64,000 nt of DNA from contig NZ_JBBYXL010000003.1 in NCBI RefSeq assembly GCF_039655865.1, positions 434,001 to 498,000 of the forward strand, given 5' to 3'. Position numbers and translations under genes: made by a program. Of this stretch, positions 24,498 to 32,736 are shown in pieces (the stretch's first letter is position 1; each line of letters opens with the position of its first letter). The DNA is from Prosthecobacter sp. SYSU 5D2. GTDB taxonomy: Bacteria; Verrucomicrobiota; Verrucomicrobiia; Verrucomicrobiales; Verrucomicrobiaceae. The notes under the pieces were generated by a model. That model saw nothing but the letters and a program-made list of their open reading frames with translations. It was not told the DNA's origin and did not search any database.

Positions 24498-26447
24498 TCA
24501 CTTCATCCCTGCCAGCCAGGCCTGGAACATGAGCACATCCCACAGATAAAAGTGCCAGTTTCGCGTGCCGCCCAGGTGCTCCTTCCACTTTTGGCGGATG
24601 GGCCCCGGATGGAAATACCCTTCCCGTTTCAGACGGGTCTCACTGAGCAGTTCCTCAGCCCAGTCGCGTAGCTCATCCCGCAGCCAGTGCTCCATCGGCA
24701 CGCCGAATCCGCGCTTGGGCCGGTCAATGAGCGCCTTCGGCACATGGCGGTAGAGCGTCTCCCGCATCAGCCATTTGCCCTTGCCGTCCCGAACCTTCAT
24801 GGAAAAAGGCACACGCCAGGCGAACTCAATGAGGTCCGTGTCCAGCAGCGGGATGCGGCCTTCCAGGCTCACGCCCATCGCCGCACGGTCCACCTTGGTC
24901 AGGATGTCCCCAGGCAGATAGTTCTCCATGTCCAGGTGCATCATGCGGTGGGTGAAGTCCGTCACCCGTGGCCAGCCGTCGCGGTTGGTGATGCTGGTCT
25001 GCGGGTCCTGGCCGCCGATGACCACCTGCTCAGGCTGTTTCCAGTGGGACATGAGGTTCAGATACAGCGTCTCCATGCCCGGAGCCGCGACCACCTCCGC
25101 CAGCTTGTGCAGCTTGTCGCCAAAGGGCACATGCCGCAGCCGCTTGGGCAAAACTGGCCGCGTCATTCCGCCGATGGAGTTCAGCACCTGCGGCGGCAGG
25201 AGGGTCAATGCTCCTGCAGCGGCGCGTTTCATGCCTGGCGGCATCCAGGCAAATTTGTCCCACAGATTCCGCCCCACAAAATACCGTTCATAACCGCCGA
25301 ACAGCTCGTCCCCGGCGTCGCCGCTCAGCGCCACGGTCACGTGCTCACGCGCCATCTTGCACACCAGGTAGGTGGGGATCTGCGAGTAGTCTGAAAAGGG
25401 CTCATCATACAGCCCCGGCAGCAGCGGAATGGTATCCAGCGCATCCTGCCCCGTGACATACATCTCCGTATGGTCCGTTTTCAGATGCACCGCCACCGCT
25501 TTGGCAAACTCCGCCTCGTTATACTCTGGCACATCAAAGCCGATGGTAAACGTCCGCACCGGACGCGCGCTCTGCGCCTGCATCATCGCCACGATGAGGG
25601 ATGAATCTACACCGCCTGAGAGAAACGCCCCCAGCGGCACATCCGAGACCATGCGCATGCCCACCGCCTCCTTCAGCATCGCTTCAAAGGTATCCACCGC
25701 CTCCGTTTCCGTGCCGGTGAAGGGATCGTCCACGCCCCGCTCGATCACCTGCCGCAGCGACCAGTACGTCACCGGCACAGGCTTTTCGGCGGGCGTTTTC
25801 ACACTCAGCAGGCTGGCCGGTGGCAGCTTGTAAAAGCCCTCATAAATGCACAGCGGGTCCGGTACATAGCTGAAGCGCAACTGGCTGCAAATGGCATCCC
25901 GGTTGATGCCTGCGGCGAAGCCCGGAAACTCCCGCACCGCCTTCAGCTCGGACCCGAAGACAAACGAATCCCCGCTCCAGCCATAATACAACGGTTTCTC
26001 CCCCAGCCGGTCGCGACCCAGGTGCAGCACGCGCTCCTGCCGGTCCCACAGGGCAAAGGCAAACATGCCGTTGAACCGCTTCGTCGCCTCCAGCACGCCC
26101 CATTGCTGAAACGCCGCCAGCATCACCTCCGTATCCGAGTGGCCGCGCCAGGTGTGACCCTGCGGCTCCAGCTCCGCGCGCAGTTTTTGGAAGTTATAAA
26201 TCTCCCCGTTAAACACCAGCACATACCGGCCATCCGCGCCCGTCATCGGCTGATGACCCAACGGCGAAAGATCCAGAATGGACAGCCTCCGATGTCCCAG
26301 CGCGATGCCTGTCTCCGCATCCGTCCACGCGCCGCTGTCATCCGGCCCGCGCTTGACAATCGCATCCGTCATGCGCGTTACTTCCGCCGTCATCTGGGTT
26401 GAAGTTCGTGAACGTGGAAGGGTGAAATAACCAGCAATGCCGCACAT
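24498..26447 (-). CDS. asnB: Glutamine-hydrolysing asparagine synthase-like protein
   Basis: 649 residues. The chain begins MCGIAGYF, so Cys2 (after Met removal, the N-terminal nucleophile) is present for glutaminase activity. The class-II amidotransferase domain covers 1-200 (RRLSILDLSPLGHQPM, NGEIYNF, SDTEVMLAAF); the synthetase domain has the PP-loop LSGGVDSSLIVAMM and LSGDAGDELFGGYERYF. AsnB paralogues in polysaccharide clusters often amidate sugar carboxylates instead of making asparagine. Its position between a glycosyltransferase and an O-antigen ligase suggests that role here. Confidence 0.9.
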   Translation of the reverse strand: MCGIAGYFTLPRSRTSTQMTAEVTRMTDAIVKRGPDDSGAWTDAETGIALGHRRLSILDLSPLGHQPMTGADGRYVLVFNGEIYNFQKLRAELEPQGHTWRGHSDTEVMLAAFQQWGVLEATKRFNGMFAFALWDRQERVLHLGRDRLGEKPLYYGWSGDSFVFGSELKAVREFPGFAAGINRDAICSQLRFSYVPDPLCIYEGFYKLPPASLLSVKTPAEKPVPVTYWSLRQVIERGVDDPFTGTETEAVDTFEAMLKEAVGMRMVSDVPLGAFLSGGVDSSLIVAMMQAQSARPVRTFTIGFDVPEYNEAEFAKAVAVHLKTDHTEMYVTGQDALDTIPLLPGLYDEPFSDYSQIPTYLVCKMAREHVTVALSGDAGDELFGGYERYFVGRNLWDKFAWMPPGMKRAAAGALTLLPPQVLNSIGGMTRPVLPKRLRHVPFGDKLHKLAEVVAAPGMETLYLNLMSHWKQPEQVVIGGQDPQTSITNRDGWPRVTDFTHRMMHLDMENYLPGDILTKVDRAAMGVSLEGRIPLLDTDLIEFAWRVPFSMKVRDGKGKWLMRETLYRHVPKALIDRPKRGFGVPMEHWLRDELRDWAEELLSETRLKREGYFHPGPIRQKWKEHLGGTRNWHFYLWDVLMFQAWLAGMK

Positions 26448-26453
26448 GATGTT

Positions 26454-28697
26454 TTATATTGGAGCGCGGACGCCCCCGTCCGCTTCAGTCAAAGTTTTCG
26501 TCGCACACTGAAAGGGCAGCCTGGGTGAAAGCACGTCCTCAAACTGCCTCAGCACCTGCTCCAGGGAGAAATGCCGGAGGATCCTTTCCCGGCCCGCCTG
26601 CCCCATGCGCAGGCGCTCGGCCTCAGGCAGCCGCAGCACCTTCAGGCAGGCTTCCGCCAGCGCCCTGGCATCCTGCGGTGGGACGAGGCAGCCGGTGTCT
26701 CCCATGACCCAGGCGGTATCGCCGATGTCCGTGGCCACCACCGGCACGCCGCAGGCCATCGCCTCCCCCACCACATTGGGAAAACCTTCTCCAAAGGCGG
26801 AGGATGACACCGCCACATCCAGGCCTGCGGTCAGCTCCGGAAGATCATCCCGCTCGCCCAGCACTTCCACACATCCGGTTAGGCCAAGCTGGCGGACCCG
26901 CGCCATCAGCTCCTCATTGGTTTCCTCCACGCCTGTCCCGGCCACGCGGCAGCTCACGCCGGGCATCTCTTTTAAAACCAGCGCCGCTGCCTCCAGAAAC
27001 ACCGGGTAGTCCTTCATTGCCGTGTAGCGGCCGAAGCGGCCCATGCCGCCCCGTTTCTCCGCACCCGGTTTCAAAGGCGCCCATTTTTCCACATCGAAGC
27101 CGTTCGGGACCAGCCGCGTTTTGGTGGCGGAATAACCCAGCGCCTCATGCTGGCCCGCGCTGACCTTGGAGTTATAGGTGATCACTTCGGGAATGCGCGA
27201 CAGCCAGGCCAGCGTGCGGATGACCAGGGCGGATCCGCGCTTTTCCAGGCTCAGATCGTACAAGGACTGCCGGATGTTCCACACCACCCGTGTGCGCACC
27301 GCCAGCCGCGCCAGCACCGCAGCCAGGCAGCCATGGTACATCCAGCCCATCGTCACAGCCGGGTGCACCTGCCGCATCAGCTTCAACATCCGCCAGAGCC
27401 CTGCCAGCGTGGGCCTGCCAGCGGGCATGTCCAGGGTGAAGACCGCCGCACCCGCCGCCCGCATCGTTTCCACATGCTTGCCGCCCGCCGTCAGGGAGAT
27501 GACTTTGTGACGATAGCCTTTCAGCCCTGTGACCAGTTGCGCCAGCATCATCTCTGCGCCGCCGGTGCCCAGCCCCGTGGTGATCCAGACCACCGCCTCC
27601 TGCCGGCTGCCGGGCAGCATGATCTCAGCGGTGCGTTCCACCATCCGGTCCACGGTGAAATGGTCCAGCACACGCTGGCGATTTTTCCGGCCCAGGGCAG
27701 CCCGCTCTTCCGGCGTCAAATTGACAAACCAGTTCATCCGGTCCACTAGCGCCCCCATGTTTCCCGCCGGGAAGACCCAGCGGCCATCACCGACCAGCCA
27801 CGCGGAATCTCCCGCATCACTGGCGATGCAGGCCACACCGCAGGCCATGGCCTCCCCGAGCACATTGGAAAATCCCTCAAACGCCGAGGTGGACACCACG
27901 CAGTCCAGGCCCGGATACACCTTCGGCAAATCATCCCGCGCCGGTTCCCAGCTGAGCCGTTCGGCCACGGCCAGAGTCTCCGCCAGCCTGCGCATCTCCG
28001 CCGCATACGCGGCATCGCCGCTGCCGATGATGCGCCCGCTCACCCCCGGCACCACGGCCAGGGCGCGGATAAAGGTGGCCAGGTCCTTCATCGGGTGCAG
28101 CCGCCCGATCAGGGTAAAAGTGTTCCCGCCGCCACCCGGTGCCGGTTGAAAGCGGTCCGTGTCTATCCCGTTCGGCACCACCTCAAACTTCCCTTCGGGA
28201 TAACCCTGCTGTGCATAATAGTCCCGTCCAGCGCAGGAATTGGCGATGATGCAGTCCGCAAAACCGGAAAACAGGCAGTTCAGCCGGAAGCTCAGCTTTC
28301 CCAGCACGCCCCAGGTATCCGCGTCGGTCTTGGAATCCCGGATGCCCCACACCACGCGTGGAAAACCGCACAGCGGCTTCAGCGCCAGCGCCATGAGGTT
28401 GGATTCATGGAGATAACCGTGGATGACCTCCGGCCGCAGCCCTCGCATGACCCGCACCAGGCGGACGAAGAAGCCCAGCAAGTCCCAGCGCCAGCGCTTG
28501 CCCACGCAGACGGTCTTCACCCCGGCGGCCTGCAGCTCCTTCTCAAACGGACCCGGATAAAAATGCACCACCGTGACTTCGAACCCGCCGCGCGCCGCCA
28601 GCGCCCGGGCCAGCGTGACCAACTGCCGCTGCGCCCCGCCGTGACCCAGGTCACGGATGAGAAAGACAGATCGGCATGGCGCATGGCGTTCGGGCAT
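26454..28697 (-). CDS. Double glycosyltransferase (two GT4 units in one chain)
   Basis: 747 residues holding two complete GT-B glycosyltransferases in tandem. Unit 1 (about 1-370): IRDLGHGGAQRQLVTLARAL, then VPNGIDTDRF, and the nucleotide-binding EGFSNVLGEAMACGVACIAS. Unit 2 (about 375-735): ITTGLGTGGAEMMLAQLVTG, VPNGFDVEKW, and EGFPNVVGEAMACGVPVVAT. Both carry the EG.xN/G..EAMA signature of family 4 retaining enzymes. The last dozen residues are translated from a palindromic repeat (26466-26483). Only six bases separate it from asnB. It likely adds two successive sugars to a surface glycan. Confidence 0.9.
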   Translation of the reverse strand: MPERHAPCRSVFLIRDLGHGGAQRQLVTLARALAARGGFEVTVVHFYPGPFEKELQAAGVKTVCVGKRWRWDLLGFFVRLVRVMRGLRPEVIHGYLHESNLMALALKPLCGFPRVVWGIRDSKTDADTWGVLGKLSFRLNCLFSGFADCIIANSCAGRDYYAQQGYPEGKFEVVPNGIDTDRFQPAPGGGGNTFTLIGRLHPMKDLATFIRALAVVPGVSGRIIGSGDAAYAAEMRRLAETLAVAERLSWEPARDDLPKVYPGLDCVVSTSAFEGFSNVLGEAMACGVACIASDAGDSAWLVGDGRWVFPAGNMGALVDRMNWFVNLTPEERAALGRKNRQRVLDHFTVDRMVERTAEIMLPGSRQEAVVWITTGLGTGGAEMMLAQLVTGLKGYRHKVISLTAGGKHVETMRAAGAAVFTLDMPAGRPTLAGLWRMLKLMRQVHPAVTMGWMYHGCLAAVLARLAVRTRVVWNIRQSLYDLSLEKRGSALVIRTLAWLSRIPEVITYNSKVSAGQHEALGYSATKTRLVPNGFDVEKWAPLKPGAEKRGGMGRFGRYTAMKDYPVFLEAAALVLKEMPGVSCRVAGTGVEETNEELMARVRQLGLTGCVEVLGERDDLPELTAGLDVAVSSSAFGEGFPNVVGEAMACGVPVVATDIGDTAWVMGDTGCLVPPQDARALAEACLKVLRLPEAERLRMGQAGRERILRHFSLEQVLRQFEDVLSPRLPFQCATKTLTEADGGVRAPI
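26466..26483. repeat. Palindromic repeat-like hairpin inside a coding end
   Basis: GCGGACG-CCCC-CGTCCGC forms a 7-bp GC stem with a 4-base loop. It encodes the end of the double glycosyltransferase (ADGGVR). Short GCGGAC/GTCCGC palindromes of this type are, as far as I know, frequent between genes in Verrucomicrobiota, so it may be a dispersed element that has become coding; it could also weaken transcription into asnB. Confidence 0.45.
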
Positions 28698-28776
28698 CGC
28701 CCGATACTATAATCTCCATAACGGCGGCCTGGCAATTAAGGAATGCGAACAATCCGATGCCTTGACACCGCCCACG

Positions 28777-29670
28777 TTACTCGATGCCCAGCAGCTTCGT
28801 GGCCACCTGCTGGCGGATGGGCAGCTTCTGACCCTGGACATCCAGCGTGATGTCCGCCCGGAAAGCTCCAAAGGAAACGGTGCCGCGGTCAATGTCGAAG
28901 AGGATCTGGCCAAAGGTTTTGGATCCCTTGCCAATGACCACCTGCCGGACCGATCCGGCAGCCTCTTCACTCTTCATGTCACCTTCGAAGCTGATTTTGG
29001 CATGCGGCCCGGTTTCATAGTTCACGATGGCGTCAAATTTCACCCGCAGCTCCACATTCACCGTGCCTGCGCTGGGGAACTGGATGGTCTGCTGAGAGGT
29101 CCAGCGGTCGCCCGGTTTGACCTTGATCTTCGGCAGGCCCATCTCCAGCGACTGGCGGTATAATTCCGCCACTTCCTTGGCCTCCGCCAGCTCTACCAGC
29201 ACCGGATTTCCCAGGTTACTGGAGGTCATGGCCCCGGTGTCCTTCACCTCCACAAAGGTGTCGTCCTTGTCATACAGCATCACAAAAGACTTCCCCACGC
29301 TCTGGCCGACGGAGGCCTTGATCATGGGATGCGCCTCCCGCAGGTCCTTGGAATCGAAGGTTTGCAGCTTGCCGTCCAGCATCACCTCCCCGGTCATGCC
29401 TTTGAAGGTCACGCGTGCCTCTTTGGGCCCCTTCTCCTCGCCCTCCACCTGGATCACGGTAGTCTGCACCACCTTCATCTTTACATCCGCCGCCTTGCCC
29501 ACGGCGGTCAGCGCGGTGTTTGTCTCCGTGGTGGTTTCCTGGGTATAAGTTTTCCCCGGCAGCCAGCGCAGCTTCAGGGACACGGGTGCATCCTGTGCCT
29601 GCAGGGCGGAGGCGGCCAGCAGGGCGGCCAGGACGGTGCAGGAACGGAGGGCTGTGCGGGAAAAAGTCAT
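28777..29670 (-). CDS. Secreted/periplasmic protein of unknown function
   Basis: 297 residues from ATG 29670 with a signal peptide (MTFSRTALRSCTVLAALLAA...LQAQ). The mature chain is beta-rich: LKLRWLPGKTYTQETTTETN, then VEGEEKGPKEARVTFKGMTG, and SAGTVNVELRVKFDAIV. The pattern of a long series of amphipathic strands with 'G..Y.....' openings resembles DUF6263-type secreted proteins; that link is from memory and weak. An earlier ATG at 29715 would add residues before a good signal peptide. Probably a periplasmic or outer-membrane-associated protein. Confidence 0.62.
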   Translation of the reverse strand: MTFSRTALRSCTVLAALLAASALQAQDAPVSLKLRWLPGKTYTQETTTETNTALTAVGKAADVKMKVVQTTVIQVEGEEKGPKEARVTFKGMTGEVMLDGKLQTFDSKDLREAHPMIKASVGQSVGKSFVMLYDKDDTFVEVKDTGAMTSSNLGNPVLVELAEAKEVAELYRQSLEMGLPKIKVKPGDRWTSQQTIQFPSAGTVNVELRVKFDAIVNYETGPHAKISFEGDMKSEEAAGSVRQVVIGKGSKTFGQILFDIDRGTVSFGAFRADITLDVQGQKLPIRQQVATKLLGIE

Positions 29671-29780
29671 CACCCGGCGAGCTAAGGTCAAAACCACTCC
29701 GCTTGCAACTGCCACGACAAGATTGCGTGTGAAGGATTGTCAAACCCGCGTCACCCGCCCATGCTGCCTGCATCTCTTTT

Positions 29781-30908
29781 ATGTCCCCCGTCATCCAGAC
29801 CCTGGCCGATCTCGTCCGCATCAACAGCGTGAACTCCTCCTATGACGGCGGTCCGGGCGAACGCGCGATCGCCACTTATGTCCGTGAGTTTTTCGAGCAG
29901 CGCGGCATCGAGGTCTGGGAGCAGGAGGTCTTTCCAGGCCGGCCAAACGTCATCGCCCGCCTGCCCGGGTTCAATCCGCAGCGCCGGGTCGTGCTGGAGG
30001 CCCACACGGACACCGTCTCCGTGCAGGGCATGACCATTCCGCCGTTTGACCCGGTGATCCGCGACGGCCGCATGTATGGGCGCGGCACCTGCGATACCAA
30101 AGCCGGCCTGGCCACCATGATGCACGCCCTCGCCTCGCTAAAAGAAGCCGGTCTCACCCCGCCGTGCGAGGTCCTGCTGGCGGCGGTGGTGGACGAGGAG
30201 TACTCGTATCGCGGAGTGGTGCGCCTGTGCGAGGACCTGCGTGCCGATGCCGCGATCGTGGCCGAGCCGACCGAACTGCGCGCCGTCATCGCCACCAAGG
30301 GTGTGCTCCGCTGCCGCCTCACCGTCCAGGGCCGGTCCGCCCACAGCTCCAAGCCCCACCTGGGCATCAATGCCATCACCCAGATGGCCCGCGTCATTGC
30401 CGCCATTGAAGAGAACAGCCAGGGCCTGAAGTCCCGCCAGCACCCGCTCACTGGCCACGGCACCTGCAACATCGGCGTCATCACCGGCGGCGTGCAGGTT
30501 AATTTTGTTCCCGACCGCTGCAGCATCGAGTTGGACCGCCGCCTGCTTCCTGGCGAGCGCGCAGAGGACGCAGTGGCCGCCTACCGCCACCTCCTCACCA
30601 CCCTCCCAGACATCCAGGCCACCCTCGATGAGCCCCTGCTCCTGGTGGATGAAGGCCTGGATACCCCTCCCGACGACGCCGTGATGCAGACCGCCGCGCA
30701 GGTCCTCACGGCCATGGGCCTGGACCCCGCGCCCGGCGGTGTGCCCTTTGGCTGCGATGCCAGCAAGCTCTCCCGCGCCGGCATTCCCAGCATCGTCTTC
30801 GGCCCCGGCAGCATTGACCGCGCCCACACGGCGGATGAATACGTCGAGCTGGACCAAGTGGAACAAGCCGCCGAGTTCCAAAAAAGATTCCTCCTCGCCT
30901 TCACGTAA
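29781..30908 (+). CDS. M20-family metallopeptidase/deacylase (ArgE/DapE type)
   Basis: Dinuclear zinc amidohydrolase, 375 residues. Metal ligands: His in LEAHTDTVSV, bridging Asp in GRGTCDTKAGLATMM, the Glu pair in VVDEEYSYRG (general base and ligand), Asp/Glu in AEPTELRAVI, and a late His in DRAHTADEYV. The dimerisation (lid) domain spans about 175-280. Members cleave acetylornithine, succinyl-diaminopimelate or dipeptides; which one is unclear. A clear paralogue lies at 45832 (shared PGRPNVI and HTDTVSV.GMTI.PF). Confidence 0.87.
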   Translation: MSPVIQTLADLVRINSVNSSYDGGPGERAIATYVREFFEQRGIEVWEQEVFPGRPNVIARLPGFNPQRRVVLEAHTDTVSVQGMTIPPFDPVIRDGRMYGRGTCDTKAGLATMMHALASLKEAGLTPPCEVLLAAVVDEEYSYRGVVRLCEDLRADAAIVAEPTELRAVIATKGVLRCRLTVQGRSAHSSKPHLGINAITQMARVIAAIEENSQGLKSRQHPLTGHGTCNIGVITGGVQVNFVPDRCSIELDRRLLPGERAEDAVAAYRHLLTTLPDIQATLDEPLLLVDEGLDTPPDDAVMQTAAQVLTAMGLDPAPGGVPFGCDASKLSRAGIPSIVFGPGSIDRAHTADEYVELDQVEQAAEFQKRFLLAFT

Positions 30909-30980
30909 CCCCTTGCCTCCTCTGCAACTGAGCACTGAGCACTTCTTCCTTTCCCGCCCTTCCTCCCACTTCGCTGGATC

Positions 30981-31011
30981 ATTCGTCATTCGTCATTCGT
31001 CATTCGTCATT
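30981..31011. repeat. Heptanucleotide tandem repeat ATTCGTC
   Basis: Four perfect copies of ATTCGTC followed by a partial ATT, ending 5 bases before the ATG of the amidohydrolase gene. Slippage would change spacing in the leader by 7 bases per unit, without altering the frame of the protein. It has no dyad structure and is too short and uninterrupted to be a CRISPR array. Confidence 0.85.
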
Positions 31012-31016
31012 TCCCC

Positions 31017-31952
31017 ATGCCCTCCCTGTCCCGCCGCCAGTTCCTCACCACCGCCGCCGCCGCCACCCTCGGCACCCAGTTCAGCCAGTGCGCCAGCGCC
31101 ACCCTTCCTGGCGGCAGCGCCATTGATGCGCATGTGCATGTCTGGACGCCGGATACCGACCGCTATCCCCTGGCCCCCGGCTTTGAAAAACGGACCATCG
31201 CCCCGGCCAGCTTTACGCCGGAGGAGCTCTTCGCCCAATGCCGTCCGCAAGACGTCGGCCGCATCGTGCTCATCCAGATGAGCTTCTACAAGTTCGACAA
31301 CCGCTACATGCTGGACAGCATCGCCGCGCACCCCGGTGTCTTCAGTGGCGTCGCCATTGTGGATGAGACGGCGCCGCACCTGCGCACCCGCATGCAGGAC
31401 CTGGCCAAGGGAGGCGTGCGCGGCTTCCGTATCGTCAGCGGCAAAAACGCCGCCTCGTGGCTGACCGATCCCGCGATGACTGAGATGTGGAAAATCGCCG
31501 CCGATGAAGGCCTCAACATGTGCCTGCTCATCAATCCCGATGACCTCGCGATGGTGGACAAGATGTGCGTGAAATTTCCACAGACACCCGTCGTCGTGGA
31601 CCACTTCGCCCGCGTCGGCATGGCCGGCCCGGTGAGCCGCGCACACCTGGACCGCCTGCTGCATCTTTCCGTCCACAAAAACCTGACCCTGAAGACCTCC
31701 GCCTTCTACGCCCTCGGCAAAAAGACACCGCCTTATACCGACCTCGCCCCGATGATCAAGGAGTGCCATCAGTACTTCGGTGCCCAGCGCCTCATGTGGG
31801 CCAGCGACTGCCCTTTCCAGGTGGACCCTGGTCATACCTATCAAGACTCCATCGCCCTAATCCGCGACCGACTGGATTTCCTTTCCGCCACGGACAAAGC
31901 GTGGATGCTCGGCAAAACGGCGGAGAAGGTTTTCTTCGGCAAAACGGCCTGA
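31017..31952 (+). CDS. Exported amidohydrolase-2 family protein
   Basis: TIM-barrel metal hydrolase, 311 residues. The N-terminus MPSLSRRQFLTTAAAATLG carries a twin-arginine motif (SRRQFL), so it is probably exported folded. The metal-binding IDAHVHVWTPDTDRYPL is near residue 38; later His in VVDHFARVG and Asp in LMWASDCPF (end of the barrel) complete the site. The arrangement is like L-fuconolactonase/rhamnonolactonase and related lactone hydrolases, but the substrate is not clear. It follows the M20 gene by 108 bases, with a heptamer tandem repeat directly before the ATG. Confidence 0.83.
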   Translation: MPSLSRRQFLTTAAAATLGTQFSQCASATLPGGSAIDAHVHVWTPDTDRYPLAPGFEKRTIAPASFTPEELFAQCRPQDVGRIVLIQMSFYKFDNRYMLDSIAAHPGVFSGVAIVDETAPHLRTRMQDLAKGGVRGFRIVSGKNAASWLTDPAMTEMWKIAADEGLNMCLLINPDDLAMVDKMCVKFPQTPVVVDHFARVGMAGPVSRAHLDRLLHLSVHKNLTLKTSAFYALGKKTPPYTDLAPMIKECHQYFGAQRLMWASDCPFQVDPGHTYQDSIALIRDRLDFLSATDKAWMLGKTAEKVFFGKTA

Positions 31953-32158
31953 AAAAGCATTCCACTCAACACCTATTGTTAGGCCATAACTGGCGTTATC
32001 CACATTGCACTACCATAGACCTGCCCCGCCGCCATCTCCCGCGCACGCATCATAAGATCAGCCGCAATCCGCCAAAAAAAGCCAGCGAGACAGAAATAAA
32101 AACGGATTCTTCCTGCCTGCCCCGCTTATAAAATCCGGCTGCGCCTGGCGGCCAACTC

Positions 32159-32581
32159 TCACTTGCGACGGAGAACCACGGACAGAGTCTCGCTGGAGAA
32201 CTCGACTCCATCCGCAGTAAAAGCCACCTTCCAGGGAGTCTCCATTTTGCCGCTGGTTAGGCTCAACCCATGCAACTGATCCGTGTGGACATAGGGAAGG
32301 CCAAGCCCTTCATAGATAAACGGTAAGAACACCGACTGCCTGGCGAAGGCTATTCCGAACCATTTGTCCATCCGGTTTGGGGCATCTGGAACATGGATGA
32401 AATAAGGTTCCGAATGGAACAGCGGAGTCATCAACTCGGCCCGCACCGGCTGGCCGTTGAGCATCGCCGTCACGGCATAGGCCCGGGAAGGAATCACCGG
32501 CTGCCGCAAGGTCAAAACGCCCGTTGCCAGCAGCAAGAGCACAAGCAGCGCCCCGATCCAAACGATTCGTTTTTTCCTCAT
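32159..32581 (-). CDS. Small protein with N-terminal membrane anchor
   Basis: 140 residues, family unknown. A single helix (about 6-25, RIVWIGALLVLLLLATGVLTL) with preceding positive charges predicts an anchor with the rest outside. The outer part has Tyr/Pro-rich segments (FHSEPYFIHVPDAP, MDKWFGIAFARQSVFLP) and ends in beta strands (WKVAFTADGVEFSSETLSVVL). It lies alone between the amidohydrolase and ceramidase genes. Confidence 0.6.
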   Translation of the reverse strand: MRKKRIVWIGALLVLLLLATGVLTLRQPVIPSRAYAVTAMLNGQPVRAELMTPLFHSEPYFIHVPDAPNRMDKWFGIAFARQSVFLPFIYEGLGLPYVHTDQLHGLSLTSGKMETPWKVAFTADGVEFSSETLSVVLRRK

Positions 32582-32708
32582 GGGCCAGGTTTAACAGAAC
32601 GCGGCTGCAAAAGGAAAATCATAAGGTGAGGCATGGACAGGGATCAATCAGCCCCTTGTCCGTGAAGGTTGGTCAGTCCAGTGGGAGGATTGTCGGGAGC
32701 GGGGAAGA

Positions 32709-32734
32709 CGGCACTTGGCAAGTGCCGCTCCTTG
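32709..32734. repeat. Dispersed palindromic repeat, copy 2
   Basis: Same 26-base unit as at 19011-19036, inverted; the core CGGCACTTGGCAAGTGCCG is a palindrome. It lies 2 bases downstream of the ceramidase stop codon, a usual place for REP-type elements, and may protect the 3' end of that transcript. Confidence 0.8.
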
Positions 32735-32736
32735 CC

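Noticed and set aside
30981..31011. CRISPR array
   Set aside because: Direct heptamer repeats without spacers.
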